DNA of 64,000 bases from Limnanthes douglasii subsp. nivea (GCA_036936605.1 JAUPFV010000004.1:124621706-124685705); one strand, 5' to 3'; positions 31,745-42,569 are shown, numbered from the stretch's first letter. Program-made: numbers and translations. The notes: generated from the letters alone by a model not told the origin.

Positions 31745-32300
31745 AGCAGGGGTGTCAGCACAAATGCACCGATTACCCTCCCCTATCATATGTTTTGATG
31801 ATGATGATATGTGAAATGTCGCGGGCCCACACAAAGATGCAGTGGTGATCGCTGCGGGCATTGCTGGCGATCAAGTTCAGAAGATACTTGTTGATACAAG
31901 AAGTTCAGCGAACATTTTGTTTATGAGCACTTACAGGAGAATTTCTGACCCACCGCTTATACGACGATCAGACATAACTATAGTAGGGTTTACCGGCGCC
32001 ACAGCCGTGGTTGTTGGAGAGTTTCATTGTGTGGTCGAGTTAGGTCGTGGGTTGTTCAAGAAGGAGGTGGAAGTGTTTTTTATTGTGGTCAACGCGCCAA
32101 CTTCGTATAATGCAATTTTGGGGCGCTCTTGGCTGTCCCGAATGCATGGTGTGATTTCAACGGTGCATCAGTGTCTGAAATATGTGGTAGGAAACAACAT
32201 CGGGACAATCAAGAGAAGCCAGAAGATGGCCCGCGAATGTTACGAGATCGCTTTATCCTTGAAGGGAGTTCGGGGAGAAATAGTGGACAAAGCATAACAA
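31745..32300 (+). pseudogene. E3 protease, D-T-R active site
   Basis: From about 31842 to 32297 an open frame gives the aspartic protease that cleaves the polyprotein: 'KILVDTRSSANILF' (31885-31925), 'NAPTSYNAILGRSWL', 'GVISTVHQCLKYVVG', 'QKMARECYEIAL'. The catalytic triad D-T-G is D-T-R, one G-to-A change (GGA to AGA) away. A TGA at about 31811 and a frameshift near 31705 separate it from gag; a TAA at 32295-32297 separates it from RT. The domain is otherwise whole. Confidence 0.9.
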
Positions 32301-33860
32301 GTAAAAGGGGCTTCCTCGGAAATCATTCCGTGTGATGATCCGAGGGAGACCCCTGGATTTCTGGTCCCAGAAGAGGATTCCGAGGAACACAAATTTGGAG
32401 ATGGCAAATTTCTGAAGATCAGAGTAAAACTTTCTTTTGAGTTCAGAGAAAGATTAATTGCGTTTTTGTCTAACAAACTCGATATGTTTGCTTGGTGTGC
32501 ACAGGATGTTACGGGGGTACCATCAGAGATAATATGTCATAAACTTGCGGTACGGCTTGATGTTTGACCCATTGTCCTGAAAAAGAGACCAGTTTCTCAG
32601 GAGAAGGCTGCGGCTATTCTTTTGGAAGTGGAAAGACTACTAAGCATATGCCACATTCGCGAGTCGCATTATCCCGTATGGGCCTCAAATCCGGTCTTGG
32701 TCAGGAAAAAGAATGGGAAGTGGAGAATGTGCGTGGACTTCACGGACCTAAACAGAGTCTGTCCCAAGGATCCTTTTTCGGTGCCCCGCATTGATCAGTT
32801 AGTGGATTCGACCTCGGACAATCGATTGTTGTCTTTCATGGACGCGTATTCAGGGTATAATCAAATTCGGTTGGATGCACAAGATGAAGAGAGCACGTCA
32901 TTTATTACCGGGAGAGTATTATATTGTTACAAGGTTATGCCATTTGGCCTAAAGAATGCAGGAGCAACTTATCAGCGCTTGGTCAATAAAACCTTTGAGG
33001 GGAAAATTGGTCGGAATGTCGAAGCGTACATCGATGATATACTTGTCAAGAGTTTGCGGGACGAAGATCATTTTGCTGACCTGGAGGAGACTTTTAGTAA
33101 TTTGAGGAGGGTCAATTTGAAACTGAACCCGGAAACTTGTGTTTTTGGGGTGCGATCGGGTAAGTTCCTTGGCTATATGATAAGTGAAAAAGGCATCGAG
33201 GCTGACCCAGAACAGATAAAAGCTTTAATCAACATGACTCCACCGCGGAATATCAAGGAAGTCCAGGTCTTGACAGGGAGGTTGGCAGCACTGAATAATT
33301 TCATTTCTCGGTCCTTGGAAAAATGTGCACCTTTCTTTAAGGTATTACGAAACGCGAAACAATTTAATTGGACTGATGAGTGTTTAGCGGCTTTTCGCCA
33401 AATTCAGGAATATTTGACATCCCCTGATGTACTGTCTAAACCATTGGTGGGGGAAAGATTAATTGCGGTTTTAGATTGTGCGGTTAGTGCTGTCTTACTT
33501 CGAGAAGAGGACGCTCTTTTGAAACCTATCTACTATGTCAGTAAGAGTTTGTTGGATGCAAAGAAACGATATCTCAAGTTGGAGAAGGTATCTTTGGCTT
33601 TGGTAACAACTGCTCGAAAGATGAGACCTTACTTCCAGGCACATCCTATAGTTGTTCGAACGACATTCCCCCTAAAAGGTTTGTTACAAAGGCCCGATAT
33701 CTCTGGGAGGATGACTAAATGGTCAGTGGAATTGAGAGATTTTAACATAGCATTTGAGCCTCGAACGACGATAAAAGCCCAGGTTTTGGCTGACTTTTTG
33801 GTTGAATTCCACTCAGACAGAGAGGACATGGAAATCATTGACCTTTTTTATGACACGTAA
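32301..33860 (+). pseudogene. pol: E3 reverse transcriptase and RNase H
   Basis: After a TGA at 32565, the frame is open from there to the TAA at 33858 (412 residues from the track-like start at 32622). RT motifs: 'SICHIRESHYPVWASNPVLV', 'MCVDFTDLNRVCPKDPF', 'LLSFMDAYSGYNQIRL', 'MPFGLKNAGATYQRLVN', and the catalytic 'AYIDDILVKS' at about 33025. The connection and first RNase H follow: 'VLTGRLAALNNFISRSLEK', 'LIAVLDCAVSAVLLREED', 'PIYYVSKSLLDAKKRYLKLE', 'YFQAHPIVVRTTFPLKGLL'. All RT catalytic residues are kept. It would copy the element RNA into DNA in the particle. Confidence 0.95.
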
Positions 33861-35576
33861 TGGTTAGTTCGAACGGATGAAGGGTCGAATAACTCTGGAA
33901 GTGGTGCGGGTGTCCAATTAATCTCGCCAGAAGGGATAGCTGTGTTTCAAGCTATTCAGTTTGGGTTCAAGGAAACTAATAATGAGGCAGAGTATGAGGC
34001 AGCAGTGGCAGGTTTGCGCTTAGCTCGAATAGGTGGGGCCAAAAAGATTAAACCATTTAGTGATTCACAGTTGGTGATAAATCAATCTTTGGGTGAGTCG
34101 GAGGCCAGAAAAGAAAAGTTGATCCAATACCTGAAAGCATTAAAAGATTTGGTTGCTGAATTCGAGGGGGTTCAGTACGAACATGTTCGAAGAGAGGCAA
34201 ATATTATCCCAGATTTATTTGCTACAGCTTCGCGAACAGAGGGATACCCATGGGTCTTAGTACAGGAGCATCCTTCGATAATGATCGGTGCAGAGCACTC
34301 AATGAACATTCGAGAGGTAAGCAATGTGATCACAAATGATTGGAGGTCAGAAATTATTGACTTCTTGGAAAATGATACTTTACCTGCTGAAAAGTACGAG
34401 GCTAGGAAGATCAGGTTCAAGTCTCATGGGTATGTCATGTTGGGAGGTGTTTTGTATAAGAAATCGTTGAGCCGACCATTACTACGATGTATGGGCAAGG
34501 ATGAGTCGCAATCTGTCCTGTCCGAATTGTACGATGGGGAAGGTTCACCCCATTGTGGGTATAAGGCATTAATTCGACGGGTGTTTTTGACTGGTTTTTA
34601 TTGGCCGACTATCTCTTCGGATGCGAAATATTTGGTGAAGCGATGTGATATGTGTCACCGCTATGCAAATATAATCCACAAGCCTGGGGTGTTATTGGAG
34701 AATATTTCAGAGGAAATTATGTATGACAGGTGGGGCATTAATTTGGTTGGACCCCTCCCGATGGCCTATTGAGGCAGACAGACTATAATCGTAGCGGTAG
34801 ATTATTTCTCTAAGTGGGTGGAAGCGGAACCCCTAGCAGGGACAAAAGCTAAATATGTTATCAAATTTATCGTTTCGAATATTTGCTGTCGCTTTGGGGT
34901 ACCATTGCAGATCACAACGGATAATGGACCTCAGTTCGACAACAAGGAGTTTCAAAGCTTTTGCTTTTCCAGGGGCATACGATAATGTTTTTCTGCCCCA
35001 TTTCACCCCCAAGCTAACAGACAGGTGGAAGTGACCAATCGAACAATTCTGGATGTGTTGAAAAATAATTTGGAAGGAAAATCAGGAAGATGGCCTGATT
35101 ATTTACAAGAAGTGTTGTGGGCTTATAGGACAACGCCTCGAACCGCCACTGCTGCATCTCCATTTGCATTAGTATACGGTATGGATGCAATTATACCTTT
35201 GGAGATGGTCTTCCCATCATATCGTGTGGCAACTTATATAAGAGATTTAAACGATCAAAACAGAGCCCTGGAATTAGATTTGGTTGAAGAGAAAAGACAA
35301 CGCGCACAGTTGAAGTCTTTGCATTATCAAACCCTAATGAGAAGTCGATATGCTTCTAAAGTAAAGCACATAGATTTTAAGGTGGGGGACAAAGTATTAC
35401 GTAAAGTCTTTCTACACACTAAAGAGAAGAGTTTTGGAAAATTGGGACCAAATTGGGAGGTCCCCTACGAAGTAACGGAGAAGGTAAAACAGGGAACCTA
35501 TAAATTAAAAGACAAGGAAGGGCGATGTCTGAGGCTTCCATGGAACATCGAACACTTAAAGTTGTACCTCGAATGA
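33861..35576 (+). pseudogene. E3 second (archaeal-type) RNase H and integrase
   Basis: After the TAA at 33858 the same frame continues with 'WLVRTDEGSNNSGSGAGV', 'NNEAEYEAAVAGLRLA' and 'PFSDSQLVINQS', the extra RNase H of Tat elements. Integrase follows: zinc-binding 'RCDMCHRYA' near 34640; a TGA at 34770; 'AVDYFSKWVEAEPL' (first catalytic Asp, about 34797); 'TTDNGPQFDNKEF' (second, about 34917); a TAA near 34983; then 'NRQVEVTNRTILD' (catalytic Glu, about 35029) and the C-terminal part to 'WNIEHLKLYLE'. The three acidic residues are intact; only the three nonsense codons break it. Confidence 0.95.
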
Positions 35577-36190
35577 GGAACGAGTTAGCATGTATTATGT
35601 GTCTTTTTTATCTTTCCAGGTTTACGAAAAACAGTGAGGGCATACTCTTTTCTACCCTGTTAGGCACATGAAGGTTTTAATGCGGTGTCCCTATGAGCTA
35701 ATCAATACAACTGCATTTTTTGCCTTATACTATTCTTTTGAAAAAGTACATTTTGTGCCTCAAACTATTCTCTATGAGGCAGTATTTCCCTCAACGAACT
35801 ATTTATTATGAGGCAATATTTCCATCCTCGAACTATTCTCTATGAGGCAGTGTTTCCTTAGACTATTCTGTGAGAATTGCTATTTTGTGCTTCAAACTAT
35901 TTTTAGCTAGCCTTAGTGCAGCATATACTGAATATTACGATGCAAATCGATATATCAACAACCATCCAACGCAAGTTGGCATACTCATTTTTTCCTAAGA
36001 GAAATATAGAGAGTCACAACTCGTAAATCTATCATTCAAACAAAGTGGCATACACAAAACATTCGAGGAGTTACAAGTTATAAAACACTCCTCGAAGAAC
36101 ATCAGATGGATTGCAAAAATCGCCTTAAAAAGACTTACACACACAAAAAACAAACTGCTAACTTATAGTAAAAAGTCCTGAATTTCTCCT
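35577..36190 (+). repeat. E3 post-integrase spacer with short tandem repeats
   Basis: Non-coding. Between about 35720 and 35900 a unit of about 40-46 bp recurs four to five times, built on 'caaactattctctatgaggc' and 'agtatttccctc'. The rest of the spacer has no recognised signal. The convergent ends of the sense pol genes and the antisense gene meet here, so RNA 3' end signals for both would be expected. Confidence 0.75.
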
Positions 36191-36840
36191 AATCAGTCAG
36201 AGTTATCCGAGGAGTGAGTTTCCTCAGAATCAGATGACTCAGTATCACTCACCACAATGTGAGGAGGACGAAGGTCCGGGGAGACAAGTTTCCAAAAGAT
36301 GCCTAAATCATATTCGGGGTGCTCTGCATGAATCTGGGTAATCAGACCTGCTCGGATTGTAGCATCTCGAGCACTAAGGCTTCTTGTGCACTTAGCTGCA
36401 TAGGCATTTACGGCCTTCTCCTTTTCCTCCTCAACTTGCCAAGGAAACTCTTTGATTCACTTCACCAGTATTTCTCTGTCCTTTTGCATCTTTTCATAAT
36501 CATCACAGCAACCCCTAAATCCCCTAAATCCCCTGCATGCCAGCTTATGAGCTTTTTTAAGCTCTGTTAGAAGTTCTTCTTGGGCCCCCGTCTTCTTTTG
36601 GTAGAGGTCTCTCTCCTCCTGGCAGCATCTTTTGAGCATGATGACATAATTCTCAGAGGTAGATAGTTTCTCATAAAGTGCATCTGCTTGGCTCTCCATA
36701 ATGGCATATTGTTTCTTTGCCTCTTCAAGTTGCAAGGCGATCAGAGACGCCTTGAACTTATAATGATTTTTTTGATCCTCAAGATGTTGCATCTTCTGTC
36801 CCTTGTTAACAGAAGTATACATCAAGCTTCAAAGATTTAG
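36190..36840 (-). pseudogene. E3 antisense gene, C-terminal coiled coil
   Basis: The open piece 36457-36825 on the - strand is a long predicted coiled coil ('LIALQLEEAKKQYAIMES', 'ALYEKLSTSENYVIMLKR', 'ERDLYQKKTGAQEELLTE'). The end near 36200 is acidic and Ser-rich. It continues the antisense gene from 39021 after frame breaks. A duplicated 'cccctaaat' near 36510-36530 gives 'CRGFRGFRGC'. It lacks enzyme motifs and could mediate oligomerisation. Confidence 0.7.
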
Positions 36841-36899
36841 CAAAAATTCATCGTGTAGAGGAACTTCGAAGGAGCTGGTTGGGGAGCCTAATGTTGTGG

Positions 36900-37653
36900 A
36901 GTCAAAATCCAAAGACTCACCTGTAAGAATATTCAGGTCAACATGTTGAGGAGGATTGCTCCAAGGAATAGGGAGCGAGGCCAGCATTGGAGTATTTCGA
37001 GGGGAGCAGGGTTTGATGCTTGAGTAAGAGGAGAGCTTGGTGTCTGATTTGAGTGTTCTTTGGGCGAAAAGCCACTAACTCTTTCAGGCTCACTGGATAT
37101 TTCTTGGAGCTCGTAGCCCTGAGCAATTTCTTGAACATCATCTGGTGTTTTGCCATCTTCGGGTAACTCTTGGATGGGTTCCAAGACAACCTTGTTTTTC
37201 TTTTCTTTTGCTTTAGTATCTTTCTTCTTCGAAGGATGAATAGAGTTCTTGGGCGGAGAATCGGAATTGAGTGTCACAATGTTGGCTGAGGGAGATGGTT
37301 CTTGATTACTAACTATCCATTCATTATCTGACTGGCGATCCTTTGTGGAAACTTCCTCATCGGGCTCACCAAGATGACTCTTCGCACGAGAGCGTTTTGG
37401 GAGGTATATGACTATGTCTTTTTTAGTCACTTGCTCTAGAACCTCGTCTTGAGAAGGGGGGTCATCAGTTCTTCTAAGGTCATCCGATCAAGGGGGCTTA
37501 GCCTCCAGAGTCTGCTCAAGGCCAAATTATTGCTCATAAAGCACAAGCGAAATCTATTTTCCTAATGCTCCTTGGCCCATTCGCTTAGTTTGATGAAGAT
37601 GGTAGTGGCGCTCTCCACATAGTCTGCGTATGGTTTTGAGACACCAATCATAG
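36900..37653 (-). pseudogene. E3 antisense gene, middle low-complexity part
   Basis: After the probable intron acceptor at 37654 the - strand reads 'MIGVSKPYADYVESATTIFI' and 'KLSEWAKEH', then a stop. Another frame from about 37490 gives 'QDEVLEQVTKKDIVIYLPKR' followed by Lys-, Ser-, Pro- and Glu-rich sequence to 36933, probably disordered with a basic 'KKKDTKAKEKKNK' patch. At least three stops and one frameshift separate the fragments. Confidence 0.6.
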
Positions 37654-37723
37654 CTACAAAGGCATTAAGTTAGAAAACAATTATTCATGGAATAACCATT
37701 AATAAGGCTGTTCGAGGACTTAC
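37654..37723 (-). other. Probable 70-nt intron in the E3 antisense gene
   Basis: On the - strand 'CTCAAAT' is followed by GTAAGTCC (37723 downwards). The acceptor is 'TGCCTTTGTAG' ending at 37654, preceded by a T-rich, AT-rich stretch. Splicing joins 'LSLMWTLK' in phase to 'SMIGVSKPYADYVES'. Donor and acceptor both fit plant consensus and the length is near the plant minimum. This is prediction only. Confidence 0.6.
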
Positions 37724-39021
37724 ATTTGAGGGTCCACATGAGGGATAGTTTGTGAGGATTCGAAGGGGTTGATTCTGAGCCAGTCTCCCAATGGCCTGAG
37801 AAGTAGATGAATTGTTGTCTCCATTTTTTGTCAACCTCTAGCAAGTCTTTTAACACTTTCTGCCTTCGACCAAACGTTAATGAATAAAAAGGGAAGAATG
37901 GGTTTCTGGCTAGACCAGACAATCCGATGAGTTGCTCTAAGGAAAATTCTTGGCCTGAGATCCTCGAAGCCATGATGCATGCCATCAGTGTGAACCACAT
38001 ATTGGGACCAGATTGTGAAGGGCAGAGGTCAATCTTCGCGAAGAACTCAATAAAAAAATGGGTCTAAAGGAAAACTTAACCCCCAATTCATAATCTCGGT
38101 GTAAACGACTAGTTCATTGTCCCTCACCGATAAAGGCGTCTCACCCTCCAAGGGGAACCTAATGTCAATGTACGAAGGAATACACCACCGAATCCTCAGC
38201 ATAGATTCTTCGGAGGGTAAAAAATACTTGTACTTGATATCATGTAGAGCCACCATATGCTTGTTCTCAATTCCTCGAATATTATTGCCTGTTATGACGT
38301 CAAGCTCTAAGGGAAGGGTGATGTCTCCCTTTATCTTGGGGGCGATCCGACGAGATTGCTCCTCGGACATTGTTGGCTAAGCAATGATTGCTTGACTAGA
38401 AGATTCTGCGATAGGGATACTAGTCATATTGGGCTCTGCACTAGACGTGGGCTGGAGTTCTAGGTTAAGAATATCAGAGGCGATTCTCTTCCCTTTAGCA
38501 GCCAAGAATTTGTTCTGTATTTCTTGCAGCTCGTCTTCGGTTAAGGTGTTCCTTCCTGGGGAAAATTGAGGGCTTCCAGTTGCTGTTATTGAAGGAGTGG
38601 CTGGAAGACTTGACCCCGAGTTGTCATTCTTTGGAGGGGGGTTTTCAGTTGTTACCACTAAGGGAGAAACTGGAGTTCCTAAAGGAGTCCCTTTAGCCCG
38701 CTTGCGCTCCTCAGACTTTTTCTTATGATGCCTCTTCCTCTTCCCAGACGAATGTTTATGCTGTTTGTATTTAACCATAACTTTGACGATGCTGGGATCG
38801 GATAATAGGCTTTGTCGTGAAACTTTGAGGGGGATGATAGCAGAAGAATTCTCCGGTGGGGGCCAGGAGCGGTAAAATATTGTAACAGTAGGTTGGGGTT
38901 GAGGCTCCAAGTAATTACCAGCAACAACTTTCTCTTGAAATTTTTTGCTAATCAAAAGCCACTCTGGAATCCGACGACCTATATAAGCCAACTTTCTCTC
39001 TCTAGAAATTTTTAGAATCAA
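37724..39021 (-). pseudogene. E3 antisense gene, Transposase_28-like N-terminal part
   Basis: The gene lies opposite to gag-pol, just downstream of a TATA box. The frame from 39021 to a TAG at 38377 encodes a basic, Pro/Ser-rich region with 'KRKRHHKKKSEERKRAK', which may act as a nuclear localisation signal. The same frame continues at 38370 with 'LPLELDVITGNNIRGIENKH', 'PSYIDIRFPLEGETPLSV', 'DNELVVYTEIMNWGLSFPLD' up to 38047. A 1-base shift at a run of seven A (38052-38058) then leads to 'IEFFAKIDLCPSQSGPNMWF', which fits the putative gypsy-type transposon family (Transposase_28) by the WGL-PL-PF and P-Q-PN-W pattern. No ATG opens the frame; an ATA at the I of 'YIGRRIPEW' may be a lost ATG. 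Its function is not known to me. Confidence 0.75.
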
Positions 39022-39049
39022 AGTTTAGAGTGTTAAAGAAAGGGGTCAG

Positions 39050-39057
39050 TATTTATA
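39050..39057 (-). promoter_or_regulatory. TATA box of the E3 antisense gene
   Basis: The - strand reads 'ctctataaatactgacc'. TATAAATA is a canonical plant TATA box and lies about 30 bp upstream of the antisense open frame at 39021. It gives the antisense gene its own promoter, independent of the LTRs. Confidence 0.65.
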
Positions 39058-39460
39058 GAGAGAGATGGGCCTCTAGAGTCAATGGGGCCTAGGGACTTTT
39101 TCCTTATGTTTTCCTAGGGGCATTATGGGTACCATAGGTGTGCTTTTGCTGGTTTGAAAAACAAGGGTGAAGGTGAAAGGATAACCCAATGATGAAAAGT
39201 ATTGGGAAGAGGAATAAAGATCTCTAGTAAGATTTGGTGACAAAGAACGCTGATTTCTGACGTCACGATAACGGTAGATTACTTTGTATTGATAAATTCG
39301 AAGCAACTAAATACTTGCAATGTTTTAGTTTAGTGGGGTCAGTTCGGTATTACTGGGACAGACAAATCCGATGAGTTGTTCTAAGAGAGACTTGCTTTGA
39401 AACTATGTTAACACATTGCAAGGATTGGGGGGGTTACCGGTAGTAACATGAGAAAATTGG

Positions 39461-39748
39461 TTTTCGAAGAGGAAAGCTATTCGAGGAGGCGCGTTAGAGT
39501 GTGAAAGATTTTCGAAGATGAAATTTATTCGAAGAGACATGTTAAAGTATAAAGGATTTTCGAAGAGGAAAGCTACTCGAGGAGGTGCGTTATAGTGTAA
39601 ACGATTTTCGAAGAGGAAAGCTATTCGAGGAGGTGCGTTAGAGTGTAAACGATTTTCGAAGGGGAAAGTTATTCAAAGAGACGTGTTAAAGTATAAAGGA
39701 TTTTCGAAGAGGAAAACTATTCGAGGAGGCACATCTTCAAAGAGAGTC
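39461..39748. repeat. 48-bp tandem array, six copies, upstream of the E3 antisense promoter
   Basis: 'ttttcgaagaggaaagctat' starts at 39461, 39509, 39557, 39605, 39653 and 39701, a strict period of 48 bp. Two sub-types differ by 'tcgaggaggtgcgtta' against 'tcgaagagacatgtta'. Between 39058 and 39460 I see no further signal. The array lies between the antisense TATA box and the 3' LTR, where an upstream regulatory array would sit. Confidence 0.9.
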
Positions 39749-39807
39749 GAAGGTATAAGACAAAATTTGGAAATATTCCTGTAGTCCTAGCAAAAATATT
39801 TTTACTA

Positions 39808-39822
39808 GGACTGGGGGGCTAC
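39808..39822 (+). promoter_or_regulatory. E3 polypurine tract
   Basis: 'aggactggggggctac' directly precedes the 3' LTR. The G-rich run is the likely plus-strand primer. Confidence 0.75.
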
Positions 39823-40292
39823 TGATGAGGGAGAATAAAAGACACGAGAGAAAATTTTAAGGAAATAGTTTTATTGGGAGAAAATTGAAAGGAAATAGTT
39901 TTATTGGGAGAGAATTGTAAAGAAATAGTTTATTGGGAGATAATTGTAAAGAAGTAGTTTTATTGGGAGAGAATTGTAAAGAAGAAGTTGGATTAGGGGA
40001 AAATTGTATAGATTACAATAGAAGTAGCCATTATGAAAAAATGAAAGGATATAGGGACCAACGATGTAATAAGTGGGAATTAAAGCGTGTGGGGCCCGCA
40101 ATTTTACTATAAAAGGACCACACACGCTTCACACATTCCAAGATTGAATAGAATATTACTTTCTCTCTCTACTTAGTCTTGTTCTCACTTTCTCTCTCTA
40201 AAAAGGCTCATTAATAAAGAACTTAATACTATTTCAACACTAAAAGATTCTTGTATCACAAAATTACCCCCTAGCAATTCAAAAACTCTTCA
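39823..40292 (+). repeat. E3 3' LTR
   Basis: 470 bp, the same length as the 5' LTR and with the same ends. The short ~30-bp repeats occur in a different order: the unit lacking one T ('aatagtttattggg') is third here and fourth in the 5' LTR. TATAAAA at 40108. Confidence 0.95.
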
Positions 40293-41750
40293 GAGCAGAT
40301 GATGCTTCTAGTGTAAGTGGTAGTGACGTTGGTATTGTTTTAATGGTTCCAGGTGGAGATGAAATCAAACAAGTCATTAAATTCATGTTTGTTAGTACTG
40401 ATAATTAAGTTGAGTACGACACAATTGTTTAAATGAGATTAGCTCATATTTCTGAAGATAAGGTTATTTAATTATTGTTGGATTATGAGTTGGTAATTTA
40501 AAATTCTCAAGGATTTTTTAAACAAAGCAGAATAATATGAAGAGGTTTTTGGACGTTGTGAAACATATGGAAAAAGTCTTTAAACCAAGTTACATATGAA
40601 CAAGTTACATGGCTAGAAAATAAAATAACAGATGTTACAACAAAGTTTGGTTGTGCATATGAGAATCCCTTGGTAATAACCCGAGAAATACCGCTAGTTT
40701 TGGGTAATATTAAAGACCGAGAGGTGTTATTTTTTAAGGATAATGATGATTGGTACAAGGAGTATATACTTTTCTTAAGCGATAAAATTTTGCAATCGAG
40801 TAGAACTCAAACTAAAACTTTACGTTTACGTGCAACAAAGTACGTTTACTTTGTTGGAATTTTATATCAGAAAAGTTCAACATGACCGTTGTTAAGATGT
40901 TTCAGAAAAATGAAATTTTTATTTGTTTTTAAAGATTTGTACGAAGGAACTATAGTTGCAGATTGTTGACTTATAGGGTTGATACGATGCTTTCTTTTGG
41001 CAAGATTTTATTTGTTCATACTTGCTTCCAATGCTAAAAATATCGTTCAACATTGTTATTTATATAAATGTCTTTCTAATACGCTTCATATATTTAGTAA
41101 ATCAACGAGAATAAACTCTTCTATGTGCTCCTTTGACAGACATGAAATTGATTTAGTAGGTTTATTACCAACAACGAATGGGAGAATGTACTTTTTTTAT
41201 TGGCTTTGTTGATTACTTCACTAAGTTGGTTGAAACGAAGCAGTTGGTGAGAACAGGGTCTCCTAAAATTTGTGATTTTTTAGAACCAATATTGTGAGTT
41301 GTTTTGGATTTTTGAGGGTATTAATGAAAAATAATGGGTTTCAAATGATATGATGACATCATTTTTTAAAATGATATGAAAATATAGGAAGCTATTCTAT
41401 ATGGAATAAATAGGAAGCTAGAATATGAAAGTGGCTTGATTTTCTAAATGAGATCTTGTGGGCATATTGAACAACTCGTAAAGTGACAATAAAAGAAAAT
41501 TCATTTGCTATGGTATATGACATGAAAGTTGTTATTTCAGCAAAGATATTGATTTATAGTTATCAAATTCAATATTATTCATTAGAAAACAAAGATAATA
41601 AAAAAGAAGTAAACATTAATTTGATATATGAACAACGTGATCAAGTCCAGGTTAGAGTCGAGAAATATATGAGCTTAATACAAAGTCGGTACAATGCAAA
41701 GTTGAGTGTGAAGAATTTTCAGGAAGGTGATTTGGTGTCAATAATATGAC
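40293..41750 (+). pseudogene. Host0 second RNase H and integrase (broken)
   Basis: It continues from 29278. The first residues 'DDASSVSGSDVGIVLMVPGG' are the start of the archaeal-type RNase H (E3: 'DEGSNNSGSGAGVQLISPEG'). Integrase pieces follow: 'HCYLYKC' near 41050 (zinc-binding), 'HEIDLVGLLPTTNGRM' near 41150, and the C-terminal part 41483-41749 with 'SFAMVYDMKVVISAKI' and 'QSRYNAKLSVKNFQEGDLV'. The catalytic core between 41220 and 41480 is too decayed to read. Stops are many. Confidence 0.8.
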
Positions 41751-42560
41751 GTTAGTGATATTTATCCAAGATAGTAACATTGTTATTATATCATACATAA
41801 AGACAATACTAATGTTATCTAAGACAGTGCCAATAGTATTATTTTTTCATGACAACGTCCGAAGGATCAATAAATGGAAGACGTTACACATTTTAAAAGT
41901 TTATAACTAATTTATAAATTGATACAATAAAACATGGTTATAAACCAAACCCAACGGATAATATGTAAGAGGCTACATATTTAATTAATGCAAACATAAT
42001 TATAAGTCAAGCCCATCTAATAAAGTGTAAGAAGCCATGTTAAGAAGACTGTAAAGATATATAAGTGATCACAACTATAAGCCAAGCCCATATATAAGTG
42101 TAATAGGTCATGCTAAGAATGATGTAAAGACCAAGCTATAAATGCCTTTAATAAATAAATAATTATGTGTTAAGGTTTAAAAAGGGATAATAAATCGAGT
42201 TATATGATGGAAGATAAATAACGATAAGATATAACGACATTCAAATATGTTCTTTAGATATTTGTAAAGTGACATCTAGACATTTATTGACAATAGTTTT
42301 TATATGTTTTTCCAGGCGATGGTTTTTAGAGCAATGTCTACTTATATTTTGTAAATACGTAATTTATGATGGAACATGTGTATAATAGGAGATATAATAC
42401 TTTAAAAAAATAAGGTATGGAAAAAGGATAATTAATAAAGAATAAATAAATCAAGGTTCAAAGTAACTTTTAACAACAACCCTATGTTAGTCGCTAAAAG
42501 TTCCAATCACACATAAAATAGTTCACATATTATATAAATTTTAGAAAAATTTAACAGAGT
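41751..42560 (+). repeat. Host0 post-integrase spacer with ~60-bp repeats
   Basis: Non-coding. From about 41940 to 42170 a unit around 'ataagccaagcccat' and 'agtgtaagaagccatg' plus 'ttaagaagactgtaaag' recurs three times. Related units are found in the E2 spacer at about 52330-52560 ('tataaaccaagtctagcc', 'ttaaggttgtaaaggcc'). This ties Host0 and E2 to one family. 42200-42560 shows nothing further. Confidence 0.65.
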
Positions 42561-42569
42561 GGAGAATAT

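Larger units (their letters stand above)
29279..40292 (+). mobile_element. E3: full-length Ty3/gypsy Tat-type retrotransposon
   Basis: An 11,014-bp element with two 470-bp LTRs (TGATGAGG...TTCA), a primer site one base after the 5' LTR, a purine tract before the 3' LTR, and a perfect target duplication GAGCA (29274-29278 and 40293-40297). Gene order is gag, protease, RT, RNase H, second archaeal-type RNase H, integrase, spacer repeats, antisense gene, 48-bp repeats. The extra RNase H and the antisense gene place it in the Tat clade. It is inserted in the second RNase H of Host0, whose reading resumes at 40293 ('DDASSVSGSDVGIVL'). It carries several nonsense codons and frameshifts and cannot move on its own. 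Confidence 0.97.

Noticed and set aside
39461..39748. Regular repeats considered as a CRISPR-like array
   Set aside because: The 48-bp units are contiguous with no unique spacers, and the window is plant nuclear DNA.
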